Below are positions 1 through 9,869 of a DNA stretch of 64,000 nucleotides, in pieces. The DNA is from Desulfamplus magnetovallimortis (GTDB taxonomy: Bacteria > Desulfobacterota > Desulfobacteria > Desulfobacterales > Desulfobacteraceae): assembly GCF_900170035.1 (NCBI RefSeq), contig NZ_LT828558.1, forward strand, positions 42,713 to 106,712. The letters are read 5' to 3'. The notes under the pieces were generated by a model. The model saw nothing but the letters and a program-made list of their open reading frames with translations. It was not told where the DNA came from and searched no databases. Position 1 is the stretch's first letter. The number at the start of each line of letters is the position of its first letter. Position numbers and translations under genes: made by a program.

Positions 1-3000
1 TGTGCATGTTAATGCCGTTCTTGTGCGTCGCCGTTTAAGGTTGCTTACTCCAAGATGGAAGGCTGCTGTAAATGCCTTTAAACTGCTTATTTCCTCCTGG
101 CGCATATGGGAGGTTTTCCTCTGTATCAGAACCATTTCACGTTCAAATCTTAAAAAAAGGATCATGGAAACAACTGTTGACAGGCCAATAATAAAGAATG
201 CAAGTATGATTACAATTGGAGAGTAAGCAAGCTGAAATGCAGGATGAACATTATATATAATGGTAATCTGAATTATGAGTATGGTGATGAATGAGATGAT
301 CCTTTTATATATATTGGCAAAACCAAAGAGAAGTCTCTCCATGCAAAATGCAAATGGAACAAATAGTGCGATATAAAAAAGTACACCAAACAGCACATCC
401 TTTTGTGTTTTTTCAACATCTTCATAAACCTTTGATGCAAGAGCCCAGGATGCTGTGGCAGCAGCCTGGAATTTGTCATACTTCATTTGTTCAAGGGCAG
501 ACTCTGCCGTCTTTAAATGGAGGGTACCTTTGTTTTGAAGTTTTCTTATGGATGCATTAAAAATGCCGTGACTTTCAAGGGTATCAACGCGTGGCGTTAT
601 AAGGTTCCACATGTCAGTTGCAACATGAAAGGAAGTGTTATTTATGGCTGGCCATTTTTCTGTAATGTAACCTGTGCCCTGGGGCTTTTCAGGTGAAGCA
701 TTGGTTAGGATAAGCTTTTTTTTTAAAACTGAATCTGAAAGGGTAAGTTTGATAGGGGTTCCAGGTTCTGTGAAGATCGAACATATTGTTGAGCTTCTTG
801 TATCAATCCTGCTGTACCAGTATTTCAGGGGAAGTGCGTCGCGGCGGCCGTCAAAAATATCAATTTTTGTCATGTAGTTGAAGTTGCCGGGTTCCATGAG
901 GTTGAAAATAGTTGTCTGTTCCGCATTGAACATTATGATATCAGTTGACATCTCCTTTCGGTTCATTTTCAGGCGGTAGGCTGATTTTCCGGTCTGTTTT
1001 TTGTCAATTGCAAGCTCCACCCTGCCGTCAGATTCATTGAAACGGTAGCCCTCAATTATCACTTTGTCCAGAACATGTTTTTTGTCTGCAACTCCTTTTA
1101 TAGTGAAGCTTCCGGTGGTGTCGGAAATTGCATAGTAGTTGCCCTGGCCCTGGGATGCAAATATTAGGGCATCTGTTGCAGGGTGAACAGCAAAAAGCTC
1201 TCCGTGAAGCAATCGTTTGCATCTCCCTGTTATTGTGGCAAATCCGTTCCTGGGGTTCTTCATTTCAGGAATCACGGGAATATTGCAAAGTTCTGCAATG
1301 ATATGACATATTTCAGAACTTTGGCGTGCTGCATATCTGTTGTTAGTGTTTTCCGGGGTGTCAGAGGGAGTTCCCCAGTTGGAGCGTGCATCATTGAGGG
1401 TTGCAAAGGTAAAACCAGGCATTCCGGCAAGTGCCGTGACTTCTCCACCAAGGGCAGGTCTGTCAGGAAAATAACTTTGCCAGGGTGTGAGGCGATTGGG
1501 TCTTAAAGTCTCCTGGTAGAGATGTGGCAGGCCAGTTGATTTTGCAAGTAACATTGCGCTGTTTTTAAAAATGGAGTTAAGGTAGCGATAATCCTGGGAG
1601 CGGTTAATTCCTGATTTTAAGGGATAGAGCCACCCTTTATCAAATCCTCCAAAACCTGTTCCATGGCTGGAAAGATGAAGTGATATGGCTGCCTTTATCT
1701 CATATTCATCCATTTGGCTTCTGAATGATAATGCATGTTTTATAAGATTTTTCTGCTGTTTCAGATCTTTTTGCCTCTCTTTGAGATCGGCAAGGGAAAG
1801 TTTTATAATCCTTGAAAGCGCAGTTTTCTCCTCAAAGGAGAGGTTAGTGTAATCAGGTGTCCATTCAAGCTTTCTGAGCATCAGCCTTTTTTCAGCCACG
1901 GACTTGATCTTCTCTTTAATATTTGTACCGTGAAAAAACATTCTGTTTTCATGATCGGGGGTGGCCGAAATCTCATTTGGCCATGAGGGTTTACTGTGAA
2001 GATTGTTTTTTCTATTTTTATTGTCCTCCGGAGCAGGAGTGGACTTGGCGTGAAAATATTCCCCATTATTTTCATTGTCTGGGTTGATTGTTGAAATCGG
2101 CAATGAAGGTTTAGAATTTTTTTTTATGCGAAGGGTTATTAACTCTCTTGAAAGATCATCAACTTCAGTGGCAATACGTCCCGAAATTGCCTGATTGAAA
2201 ATGGTTTTTTCTCTTATGCTTTGAAATGTGGCATCATCATCGTTTTTTTTAGATAAGTGATTGTTTAATAAGTAACTGTTCAGGCAGTGTATTTTATCCT
2301 CTACATCTGAGATCTGCTCCTCAAGTTCACTCTTTATATTTTTAATAACCTTTTTTTTGGTACCAAGGCTCCAGACCATCTCCCGCCACCCTGCAAGGGC
2401 AAGCTTGTGGCCTTCGGTGGCAATGAGCATGACAGATCGTGAAGGTGGGTTTTTCTGCAAAACCTCTGCAAGATCATAAAGCGTATTGATGCTGCAACTC
2501 TGATCTGAACCTGAGTCAGGAGGGACAAATGCTTCAACAATAATCATCTCACCGGAAAGTTGAGCATTATTGCCTTTTATTATGGCGTAGTGATTTTCTG
2601 CTGTTTTTTGTTTCCAGGCAGCTTTAGACTTTATGGTTACATGTAGATCGGCAAGGGTCTCTATTTCTACAGACTCAATTGATGCAATACCTAAAAGTTT
2701 TTCAAGTCTGTTTTTCTCCATGCGGAACATGGGAAAGTTGAGGGGCGTAACTTCCCTTTTATCCTTAAATGTCCAGCCTATAGAGTCCCCAGGGTCATAG
2801 AAAATAAGTGCAGATGCTCCAAGGTTAGCAGCGTTAAGCCAGTTCTTTCCGGAGTTTATATCCATAAGCACAATGGCTTTTTTGATATTCTGGTGGTTGA
2901 ACATTTTCAGCTCACCATTTCCTGCAAATACAAGATGCCCCTCTATTCCTTCCGGAGGGGTTGATTGGGGAGAAATTGCATTGTAATGGAAAGGTTCTAT

Positions 3001-3330
3001 GGGAAAGGTTAGGGGGGGGATATTACAGGTTTCGTAAGGGGTAGCTGGTGTTCCGTTGTTTGGAACCCAGGTATTAGGAGCTAGAGTATGATGGTGGCGT
3101 TGTGTTTTTCTGTGGGGTGTTATTGTTATTGTGGAGTTATCTGTTTCAAGTGCCGGAATTTGAAAGGGATAAGTCTGAACTTCATATATACCAGCAAGCA
3201 TTTTATGGAATGAATTTTTTTCATCTGCATTTGATGTGCTGGTAAAAGCGAATAAAGATAGAAAAATAATTATGAAAATCAGCAGTTCATTCTGTACACA
3301 ATAGATTTTTCTGGTCAATGGGGTTTCCAT
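1..3330 (-). CDS. Degenerate M28 peptidase-like / FtsX-type permease fusion, partial (3' end outside window)
   Basis: An uninterrupted reading frame of 1110 codons runs from an ATG at 3330 to the left edge. The N-terminus has a signal peptide (hydrophobic about residues 15-30, cleavage expected near SNA|DEK). A PA-like segment follows, then an M28 peptidase-like region that keeps the fold signature GFTFATLND but seems to lack the H-x-D and E-E metal ligands, then a beta-rich CarboxypepD-like segment. Near residues 970-1060 there are three membrane helices, and the visible part ends in an NLKRRRTRTALT motif typical of the start of an FtsX permease domain. The start overlaps the stop of the upstream kinase gene by 16 bases, so the two are probably co-transcribed. 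Inferred role: membrane subunit of an ABC export or lipoprotein-release system with a non-catalytic periplasmic domain. The family assignment is moderate. Confidence 0.7.
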   Translation of the reverse strand, partial: METPLTRKIYCVQNELLIFIIIFLSLFAFTSTSNADEKNSFHKMLAGIYEVQTYPFQIPALETDNSTITITPHRKTQRHHHTLAPNTWVPNNGTPATPYETCNIPPLTFPIEPFHYNAISPQSTPPEGIEGHLVFAGNGELKMFNHQNIKKAIVLMDINSGKNWLNAANLGASALIFYDPGDSIGWTFKDKREVTPLNFPMFRMEKNRLEKLLGIASIESVEIETLADLHVTIKSKAAWKQKTAENHYAIIKGNNAQLSGEMIIVEAFVPPDSGSDQSCSINTLYDLAEVLQKNPPSRSVMLIATEGHKLALAGWREMVWSLGTKKKVIKNIKSELEEQISDVEDKIHCLNSYLLNNHLSKKNDDDATFQSIREKTIFNQAISGRIATEVDDLSRELITLRIKKNSKPSLPISTINPDNENNGEYFHAKSTPAPEDNKNRKNNLHSKPSWPNEISATPDHENRMFFHGTNIKEKIKSVAEKRLMLRKLEWTPDYTNLSFEEKTALSRIIKLSLADLKERQKDLKQQKNLIKHALSFRSQMDEYEIKAAISLHLSSHGTGFGGFDKGWLYPLKSGINRSQDYRYLNSIFKNSAMLLAKSTGLPHLYQETLRPNRLTPWQSYFPDRPALGGEVTALAGMPGFTFATLNDARSNWGTPSDTPENTNNRYAARQSSEICHIIAELCNIPVIPEMKNPRNGFATITGRCKRLLHGELFAVHPATDALIFASQGQGNYYAISDTTGSFTIKGVADKKHVLDKVIIEGYRFNESDGRVELAIDKKQTGKSAYRLKMNRKEMSTDIIMFNAEQTTIFNLMEPGNFNYMTKIDIFDGRRDALPLKYWYSRIDTRSSTICSIFTEPGTPIKLTLSDSVLKKKLILTNASPEKPQGTGYITEKWPAINNTSFHVATDMWNLITPRVDTLESHGIFNASIRKLQNKGTLHLKTAESALEQMKYDKFQAAATASWALASKVYEDVEKTQKDVLFGVLFYIALFVPFAFCMERLLFGFANIYKRIISFITILIIQITIIYNVHPAFQLAYSPIVIILAFFIIGLSTVVSMILFLRFEREMVLIQRKTSHMRQEEISSLKAFTAAFHLGVSNLKRRRTRTALTCT

Positions 3331-4859
3331 GCAAGCACTTCTGATATTTTTGCAATCGAAAATGGTTTTTTGATATAGGCATCTGCTCCCTGTTCCAGAT
3401 AGCCCTGTGCCTCTCCATTAAGTGCATAGCCGCTGCATATTATGATTCTGGCATTGGGTTTTTCATTTTTCAGAAGGGGCAGCAATTTTTTAGCTGGCAT
3501 ATCCGGAAGAATAAGATCAAGCAGTATAATGTCTATTTGGCCATGGTAGTTTTCTGCAATGTGAATTGCTTCGGTTGCAGTGCCTGCACTGAGAACATGA
3601 TAGCCAAGGATATCAAGAATTGCAAAGTTGACATCCATGACCATTTTTTCATCTTCAATTACAAGAATTGTGCCTTTTCTTCTTTGTGGATCTCCATGTT
3701 CCAGAGATTGTAATGATTTTTGTTCGTCATCAGTAATAGCAAGTGGGAAAAATGTGGTGACGGTTGTACCTTTGTCAGGTTCTGACTCTATATTGATCCA
3801 GCCTTTATGATGCTTCACAATGCCAAAAGCTGCGGCCATTCCCATGCCTCGTCCCTGAAATTTGGTGGAGAAAAAAGGCTCCATTACCCTGTGCCTTGTC
3901 TCTTCATTCATTCCTGTACCATTATCACTTATTTTAAGAGATGCATGTGCCCCGGGCTTAAGTCCTGGGTGGTTGAGAATGTTTGATATGGAGACACGGT
4001 GAGTATCAAGTGTAATTGTGATTTTGCCATTATCCTTCAGGGCTTCGCAGGCATTGGAGTATATTGCAGAGAAGAGCATCTCCAGTTGAACCTTGTCCAG
4101 ATTAACAGAAAGCTCTTCTTCACAGATATTGAAAACAGTATTGCACTCGTTTTGTTTTTCTGGGTCATTCAAGATATTCTGTTGCTGTTTTTTTAGGAAG
4201 TCAGTCAGGGAGATGGGGGAGTTGCGATGTTTTCCACCCCTTGCATAGGTGAGAAGCTGTGTGGTAAGGCGAGTCATTTTTTCAATGGATTTTTTTATCT
4301 TGCCGGATCTGAGTAGAAGCTTTTCTTCGCCTGAATAGTCCATCTTCAGCAACTCAATGTTGCCAAGTATCTCTGCAAGGGCGTTGTTAAACTGATGAGC
4401 TATACCGCCTGCCATGGTTGAGAGCGCTTCAAATTTATGGAAAATTTTTTCCATGTTATGTACTGCCTGTTCTGTTTTGGCAGCAAGTTTAAGAGTCTCA
4501 AGCTTTTCAAGGCACTTTGCAACACGGGCACACAAAATAGATGGTTCGGCAGGTTTTACAAGAAAATCATCTGCACCAAGACGCATTGCGTCAACAGCAC
4601 ACGAAAGTTCCCCATGTCCTGTGAGCAGCATGACCATGGTTTCGTTGAAGGTGTGTTTTATTTTTTTAAGAAGTGTCAAGCCGTCAATTTTATCCATTAC
4701 AAGATCTGTAACGACAAGATCAAATGTCTGGTGCTGGATAATTTCAAGGGCTTCTTCGCCGCTGCTGGCGGTTGTGATACTATAACCTTTTTGTTTGAGC
4801 AGAACTGCAATGGCATTTAGAATAATTGGCTCATCATCCACAAGCAATATTTTATTCAT
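3315..4859 (-). CDS. Soluble hybrid histidine kinase, REC-HisKA-HATPase-REC
   Basis: The 514-residue protein has an N-terminal receiver (acidic D8/D9, phospho-acceptor D52, K102), a HisKA dimerisation domain with H155 in GGIAHQFNN, an HATPase domain (N269, DNGTGM at 312-317, GRGMGMAAAFG near 337) and a second receiver (D403, D448). There is no transmembrane segment or PAS domain, so it acts in the cytosol and is presumably driven by phosphotransfer through its N-terminal receiver. It lies downstream of the MerR/REC regulator gene on the same strand and overlaps the giant peptidase/permease gene. The whole minus-strand block may be a sensory-export module. The target of its output receiver is not visible. 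Confidence 0.92.
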   Translation of the reverse strand: MNKILLVDDEPIILNAIAVLLKQKGYSITTASSGEEALEIIQHQTFDLVVTDLVMDKIDGLTLLKKIKHTFNETMVMLLTGHGELSCAVDAMRLGADDFLVKPAEPSILCARVAKCLEKLETLKLAAKTEQAVHNMEKIFHKFEALSTMAGGIAHQFNNALAEILGNIELLKMDYSGEEKLLLRSGKIKKSIEKMTRLTTQLLTYARGGKHRNSPISLTDFLKKQQQNILNDPEKQNECNTVFNICEEELSVNLDKVQLEMLFSAIYSNACEALKDNGKITITLDTHRVSISNILNHPGLKPGAHASLKISDNGTGMNEETRHRVMEPFFSTKFQGRGMGMAAAFGIVKHHKGWINIESEPDKGTTVTTFFPLAITDDEQKSLQSLEHGDPQRRKGTILVIEDEKMVMDVNFAILDILGYHVLSAGTATEAIHIAENYHGQIDIILLDLILPDMPAKKLLPLLKNEKPNARIIICSGYALNGEAQGYLEQGADAYIKKPFSIAKISEVLAWKPH

Positions 4860-5031
4860 TTTTTATAATGTACCTTTGGGGTAATGTGTCCAGTGCCCGA
4901 GCATGGAGAAGTTGAAATCTTCAACCTTATACGATTATGGAGTAATCATGTTGTATGAGTCATCATATTCGTAAAAATTACCGGATAGAAGATGTTCCGC
5001 CGGACAGGAAAACCAGCTTAAGATACATGCC

Positions 5032-5093
5032 ATGCATTTCCGGTGGTGTCAAGTGCTACATTGGTACAACTTATAATTCCACCGGAAATGCAT
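5032..5093. repeat. Perfect 15-bp inverted repeat
   Basis: ATGCATTTCCGGTGG at 5032-5046 is matched exactly in inverse at 5079-5093, separated by a 32-base loop. It lies between the stop of the MerR/REC regulator gene (5119) and the start of the hybrid kinase gene (4859). It could be a transcript-attenuating hairpin or a solitary palindromic repeat. No T-tract follows on the minus strand. Confidence 0.7.
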
Positions 5094-5118
5094 TTTAAAT
5101 GATATTTATGTAATATAA

Positions 5119-5751
5119 TTATGCTTTAGATGCTGCATAGGCTCTTCTGCGTTTGGCTCTTATGTGATCCTTTATCCAGTGCAGATCCCTGAGAAGATCT
5201 TCTGCCTTCTCAACCAGTTCTTCGTTATCCACCGGTTTTTCCATAAGGTCATCTGCACCGGCATCAAGAATTTCATCTTCATTTTCCTGTGATGCATGAC
5301 CTGTGAGAATAAGGATTTTGATATGGGATGTTGAGTCATTTGTTTTGATGAAACGGCATGCCTCAAAGCCATCCATGTTGGGCATCATAAGGTCAAGTAT
5401 AATAAGGTCGGGATTGAACTGTTTGGCCTTTACACCTGCTTCAAAACCATCCTTGGCAGTTTCAACTTCAAATGTATTTTCAAGGAAAAGTTTCTCAAGA
5501 CCTTTAACCACAAGCTCATTGTCATCAACAATAAGAACCCTTGCCGGTGCATCAATCTGCCTGATCATCATTTTCATTCCCTGGGCCTTCAGGGATTTTT
5601 CAAGGTCCGACTTAATTATGCGGTGATGTCCACCAGGAGTGACGAAAGAATTTATTTTTCCTGCTTTTACCCAACGCCACATGCTCATACGTGTAACACC
5701 ACAATATTTTGCTGCCTGGGGAATTGTCAAAATGTCTGGATTTTTACTCAT
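5119..5751 (-). CDS. MerR/excisionase-type HTH fused to a response-regulator receiver
   Basis: Residues 7-55 form a MerR/excisionase-like winged helix (IPQAAKYCGVTRMSMWRWVK, then TPGGHHR). Residues about 70-190 form a receiver with D76/D77, phospho-acceptor D120 and a conserved Lys in EKPVD. The order is reversed compared with usual response regulators: the DNA-binding domain is N-terminal. This architecture is common in deltaproteobacteria. It is encoded next to a hybrid kinase that is the likely partner. The 210-residue length is complete. Target promoters are unknown; the Fur-box-like repeat at 5919-5967 lies about 170 bases upstream of the start. Confidence 0.9.
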   Translation of the reverse strand: MSKNPDILTIPQAAKYCGVTRMSMWRWVKAGKINSFVTPGGHHRIIKSDLEKSLKAQGMKMMIRQIDAPARVLIVDDNELVVKGLEKLFLENTFEVETAKDGFEAGVKAKQFNPDLIILDLMMPNMDGFEACRFIKTNDSTSHIKILILTGHASQENEDEILDAGADDLMEKPVDNEELVEKAEDLLRDLHWIKDHIRAKRRRAYAASKA

Positions 5752-5918
5752 AATTATCCTCTCTTTTTGTTTTTTTGGTGGTTTAATACCACTTTGGTTA
5801 AAAAATACTTTTATTTACTATAAGCAACTTGGTTTAATCTGAAAAGTTTGGTTTGATCTGAAAAAGTCAGATCGTGATAATTTTAAGGAATGAGTACGAA
5901 ATAAACACTCATGCTTGT

Positions 5919-5967
5919 GTATCAGTCACCCCCAAATATAAAAATGATAGTCATTTTCACGGTAAAA
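5919..5967. promoter_or_regulatory. Fur-box-like palindrome within a 49-base conserved element (copy 1)
   Basis: The core AAAATGATAGTCATTTT (5941-5957) is a near-perfect palindrome. It matches the central 13 bases of the classical Fur box (AATGATAATCATT) with one mismatch. About 20 bases on the left flank and 10 on the right are also conserved with the copy at 38590-38640. It lies upstream of the MerR/REC gene. Confidence 0.5.
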
Positions 5968-6002
5968 AAATCATTACTTATACCTCATTGGTTGTTCATG
6001 GT

Positions 6003-6755
6003 TTAGTGTCTATTGCCAATGGAGATCTCTCCAAGTGATATTGAAAGCTCGTCTCTGTTTTCTATCTTATCCACCTGCCCATCCCTTATCCAGACTACCT
6101 GGTCTGAAACATTGAGCATTTTAAAATCGTGGGTGGCGGAAATAATAGTTATGTTTTTTTCCTGACTTAATTGCTGAAGAAGAGATATGATCTCTTCTCC
6201 TGTCCTGAGATCCAGGTTTCCAGTAGGTTCATCTGCCAGAATAATACCTGGATCGTTTGCAAGCGCCCTTGCAGCAGCAACCCTTTGTTGCTGTCCTCCT
6301 GAAAGCTCGGAAGGTTTGTGGTTATATCTTGATTCAAGCCCCACCATCTTAAGCAGGGTCATGCCCCTGTCATTTGCATCATCACTGTTCACTCCTGCAA
6401 ATGTCATGGGCAAGGTAACATTTTCAAGGGCAGTCATCAGCGGAATCAGGTTGAATGTCTGGAAAATATAGCCGATTTTTCTGCATCTCAACCATGCAAG
6501 TTCATAGGCATCAAGCTGGGCAATGTCCACTTCATCTATGAAAACCTGACCGGATGTTGGTTTGTCCAAGCCGCCTATCATGTTGAAGAGTGTACTTTTG
6601 CCTGAGCCTGAAGGTCCCATGATGGAGATATATCTGCCAGCAGTAATATCAAGATTTATTCCCTTTAATACCTGTACTTCCATTTTACCCATATGGAAAT
6701 TTTTGGTCACATTGGATACGCGTACGATTTTGCTCTCTTCATGATTTTCGGGCAC
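6003..6755 (-). CDS. LolD/MacB-type ABC transporter ATPase
   Basis: The 250-residue ATPase has Walker A GPSGSGKST (47-55), Q-loop FQTFNLIPLMTALENV, signature LSGGQQQRVAAARAL, Walker B IILADEPTGNLD and H-loop SATHD, the usual set for the lipoprotein-release/MacB family that pairs with FtsX-like permeases. The start is a GTG at 6755 preceded by a purine-rich stretch. The permease gene at 6901-7620 is the natural partner and is separated from it by a 98-bp palindromic repeat. It should energise transport or release at the inner membrane; the substrate is unknown. Confidence 0.93.
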   Translation of the reverse strand: MPENHEESKIVRVSNVTKNFHMGKMEVQVLKGINLDITAGRYISIMGPSGSGKSTLFNMIGGLDKPTSGQVFIDEVDIAQLDAYELAWLRCRKIGYIFQTFNLIPLMTALENVTLPMTFAGVNSDDANDRGMTLLKMVGLESRYNHKPSELSGGQQQRVAAARALANDPGIILADEPTGNLDLRTGEEIISLLQQLSQEKNITIISATHDFKMLNVSDQVVWIRDGQVDKIENRDELSISLGEISIGNRH

Positions 6756-6786
6756 TTTCCATATTCCTTACTTGAAAAAAGAGTTG

Positions 6787-6884
6787 GGAATGGGGTTTAA
6801 ATAACGTGACCGTTTATATCCGTGAGCAGTGATTCCCGCCCGCTTTTTTAAATCAAAATGGGGAAGTTATTTTGTACTCATTCC
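6787..6884. repeat. Palindromic repeat family A, copy 1
   Basis: The 98-base element has imperfect 28-base inverted ends: it begins GGAATGGGGTTTAAATAAC and its end, reversed, reads GGAATGAGTACAAAATAAC. Related copies lie at 32628-32727 and about 52641-52738. It sits between the permease gene and the ATPase gene. Confidence 0.75.
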
Positions 6885-6900
6885 TTAAATCGGGAATTCA

Positions 6901-7620
6901 TCAGTTCTCCATTCTCATTGCTTCAACAGGCTCCATACGGGCTGCAACAATAACTGGATAAATCACTCCTGCAAGGCTTAGGATGCATCCTGTTATGAAA
7001 GCTTTGCCCATTGACAGTAAAATATCCTGAAGCGGAAGTGTATATATTACTGTGGAGCCGTATTGAAAAAACGATGTCAACAGTGCAAACAATGCTCCGA
7101 AAACTGCACCTGCTGAAGCACCAGCTCCTCCCTCCATCAGCGCCTCCAGCATGAAAAGCCTTACAATAAAATGGTTCAGTGCCCCAAGGCACTTCATGGT
7201 TCCGATCTCCCTGAATCTTTCAGTCACAGCCATCAACTGGGCATTAACAATTCCAACCACACAAACAAGCAGTGAGAGAGAGACAATCCATTTTTGTTTG
7301 GGGCTGTTCTTGATTGCCCATTTATTTGTCTGTGTTGTCTCTTCTTTTGTATCAGGTGCAGGATCATATCCTGCGGCAGTTAGTTTTCTTTGCAGATCGG
7401 CATTTTCAAGGGATGCAAGGCTATTTGCAATATCACTTGTGACCTGTGTAAAACATAAAAAAGAGACAGCAAGTACAAGGCTTATGGTTGTTATAATGGA
7501 TCGTAAAAAACGTGCCTTAATGCTTCTGAAAGCAATCCCGACAGATTTTGTAAAAGGCATTACCACATGATGCCGGGTTAATTGTTTTTTTTGTCTTAAA
7601 AAGGATGTATTGTTCTCCAC
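6901..7620 (-). CDS. FtsX-like ABC transporter permease, short form
   Basis: The 239-residue protein has four predicted membrane helices (about 40-60, 111-130, 165-186, 205-226), the cytoplasmic motif REIGTMKCLGA after helix 2 and a C-terminal PVEAMRME, all typical of FtsX/MacB permeases. The periplasmic loop between helices 1 and 2 is only about 50 residues, much shorter than in LolC/E or MacB. The start is a GTG at 7620. It is the likely membrane partner of the ATPase encoded just downstream. The giant peptidase-like permease at the left edge may be a second membrane subunit. Confidence 0.85.
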   Translation of the reverse strand: MENNTSFLRQKKQLTRHHVVMPFTKSVGIAFRSIKARFLRSIITTISLVLAVSFLCFTQVTSDIANSLASLENADLQRKLTAAGYDPAPDTKEETTQTNKWAIKNSPKQKWIVSLSLLVCVVGIVNAQLMAVTERFREIGTMKCLGALNHFIVRLFMLEALMEGGAGASAGAVFGALFALLTSFFQYGSTVIYTLPLQDILLSMGKAFITGCILSLAGVIYPVIVAARMEPVEAMRMEN

Positions 7621-7857
7621 TTTGAAATCCTCTGAAGGAGGTTTCTTCTACAATTATTTTATATAAAAAGCAGATTTTTTTTAGTAATAAACAAATTGTG
7701 CGAAACAAATAAAGCCAGTTTTATAAGTCTTGATTTGAATATCAAAAGTGCCTGTATAAAACAAGTACAATCATAACTTGACAAGGTCAGTGATAGCAAA
7801 AGAAAAATGTAAAGGCAAGGGTAAAAAGTAATTTTATTCAGAAAAAGTGAAAATTTT

Positions 7858-9510
7858 TTAAATCATGGTTTTAAATGTATTTATAAGGCCATTCGTTGAG
7901 CTGTCATGTGTATCAGTTTTGTGACTATTTTTAATTTCTGGGAGAATTTTTCTGGCAAGCTCCTTTCCAAGCTCAACTCCCCATTGATCAAAACTGAAAA
8001 TATTCCAGATGACTCCCTGTACAAAAATTTTGTGTTCATACATGGCAATGAGGGAACCTAATGTACGTGGTGTAAGTTTTTTGAAGAGAATGGAATTTGT
8101 TGGCCTGTTTCCTTTAAATACTTTATGAGGAGCAACCCTTTTGATCTCATCGTCTGTTTTTCCTTCATTTTTCATAATATCCCTTACTGTTTCATAATCT
8201 CTCCCTTGCATGAGTGCCTCTGTCTGGGCAAGAAAATTGGAAATCAGAATATTGTGGTGATCTCCTGAAGGGTTGTGACTTCTGGCAGGTGCAAGAAAAT
8301 CGGCAGGAACAAGTTCTGTGCCCTGATGAATAAGCTGATAAAAGGCATGTTGACCGTTGGTGCCAGGTTCTCCCCATATTACAGGGCCTGTTGACCAGGA
8401 TATTTCATTGCCGTTACGGTCAACGCTTTTGCCGTTGCTCTCCATATTTCCCTGCTGGAAGTAGGCCGGAAATCTGTGCATATACTGGTCATATGGCAGA
8501 ATAACTTCACTTTTGGCTCCAAAAAAATTTGTGTACCAGATTCCTGTAAGGGCAAGTATCACCGGAATGTTTTTGTCAAAAGAGCTATTTCTGAAATGAA
8601 GATCCATATCATGGGCACCGGAAAGAAGTTCTCGGAAGTTGTCAAATCCCACTGAACAGCATATGGAAAGTCCTATGGCAGACCAGAGGGAATATCTGCC
8701 TCCTACCCACTCCCAGAACTCAAACATGTTGCTGCTGTCAATTCCAAAATTCTGGACAGCGTCTTTATTTGTAGAGATAGCTGCAAAATGGTATTTGACA
8801 GCACTTTCATCACCATTTGCATATGCAAGAAGCCACTTGCGCGCGTTGTGAGCGTTTGTCATGGTCTCCTGTGTGGTAAATGTCTTTGATGCAATAAGGA
8901 AAAGGGTGGTTTCCGGATTCAGGTGTTTTAATGTTTCAACAATATGGGTGGCATCTACATTGGACACAAAGTGGGCAGATAGATTTTTTTTTGCATAGGG
9001 TTTAAGGCACTCTGTAACCATTAAAGGGCCAAGATCTGAGCCACCTATGCCGATGTTGACAATATCTGTTACAGGTTTTCCGGTATATCCTTTCCACTTT
9101 CCAGAGCCTATGTCATCTGAGAATTTTTTCATTTGTTCGAGCACTAGATTTATTTTTGGCATAATATCTTCACCATCAAAAATGACAGGGCTGTTTTTTA
9201 TATTTCTAAGAGCTGTGTGGAGAACTGCTCTGTTTTCTGTGCCATTGATTCTGTCTCCAGTGAACATTTTTTCCATGGCATCAGGAAGCTCTGTCTCCTT
9301 GGCAAGTTCGACAAGATGGCAGATTGTCTCATCGGTGATGATATTTTTTGAATAATCAACAAGTATATCATTGAAACGTATGGAGAAACGGCTGAAACGT
9401 TCAGGATCTTCTGCAAAAAGTTTTCTCATGTGTATGTTACGCATTTTGTTGTAGTGCTCTGTGAGTTTTTTCCAGCTTTCGGTGTTTTGGGGATTTATGT
9501 TTGCAAGCAT
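7858..9510 (-). CDS. pgi: Glucose-6-phosphate isomerase
   Basis: The enzyme interconverts glucose 6-phosphate and fructose 6-phosphate in glycolysis/gluconeogenesis. The 550-residue product has standard family length and motifs: [11 protein letters not shown], the SIS-domain segment [20 protein letters not shown], and the C-terminal [13 protein letters not shown] and WGVELGKEL. The start was set at the ATG at 9510 because AGGAGG lies five bases upstream; a longer in-frame extension to 9540 contains that ribosome-binding site. It stands alone, with AT-rich spacers on both sides. Confidence 0.97.
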   Translation of the reverse strand: MLANINPQNTESWKKLTEHYNKMRNIHMRKLFAEDPERFSRFSIRFNDILVDYSKNIITDETICHLVELAKETELPDAMEKMFTGDRINGTENRAVLHTALRNIKNSPVIFDGEDIMPKINLVLEQMKKFSDDIGSGKWKGYTGKPVTDIVNIGIGGSDLGPLMVTECLKPYAKKNLSAHFVSNVDATHIVETLKHLNPETTLFLIASKTFTTQETMTNAHNARKWLLAYANGDESAVKYHFAAISTNKDAVQNFGIDSSNMFEFWEWVGGRYSLWSAIGLSICCSVGFDNFRELLSGAHDMDLHFRNSSFDKNIPVILALTGIWYTNFFGAKSEVILPYDQYMHRFPAYFQQGNMESNGKSVDRNGNEISWSTGPVIWGEPGTNGQHAFYQLIHQGTELVPADFLAPARSHNPSGDHHNILISNFLAQTEALMQGRDYETVRDIMKNEGKTDDEIKRVAPHKVFKGNRPTNSILFKKLTPRTLGSLIAMYEHKIFVQGVIWNIFSFDQWGVELGKELARKILPEIKNSHKTDTHDSSTNGLINTFKTMI

Positions 9511-9776
9511 TTTGACCTCCTGAATCATTTTTTTTGCCACAGTTTAATGAAAAATGTCATAGGTATAATTTTTAACTGTTGATAGTATAACACCATATTT
9601 ATCAATTTAAAGTTTTTTACATGTTTATCAAAATAAATTTATAAAAAAATATTGATTTTCCAGGAACAGTTCATTTTGCAATTTAGATTTATTGATGGAT
9701 ATTATGAAGGTTGTTCCTTGTTGATTGCTGTTTGAACCAGTAATAAACAGTTGTTTTGCAGTTAAAAAAATAACTT

Positions 9777-9792
9777 TGGTATGTGCTTTGCA
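9777..9792 (+). promoter_or_regulatory. Sigma-54 promoter upstream of the ferredoxin-AOR operon
   Basis: TGGTATG-TGCT-TTGCA has the -24 GG and -12 GC exactly ten bases apart and agrees with the TGGCACG-N4-TTGCW consensus except at two positions. Transcription would begin near 9803, about 65 bases before the ferredoxin start. A sigma-54 activator gene lies at the other end of the same gene block. The surrounding 9511-9869 stretch is otherwise AT-rich and featureless. Confidence 0.65.
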
Positions 9793-9869
9793 TATTTTTA
9801 GGATTAATTTTTTAATAGTTGAAAAAAGTTTAAAACATCATAAATGTTAATTTGAATTTGGGAGCTGAA

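Noticed and set aside
1183..1506. 107-residue plus-strand frame near the left edge
   Set aside because: It lies opposite the long peptidase/permease coding frame, which has protein-like composition and recognisable motifs.
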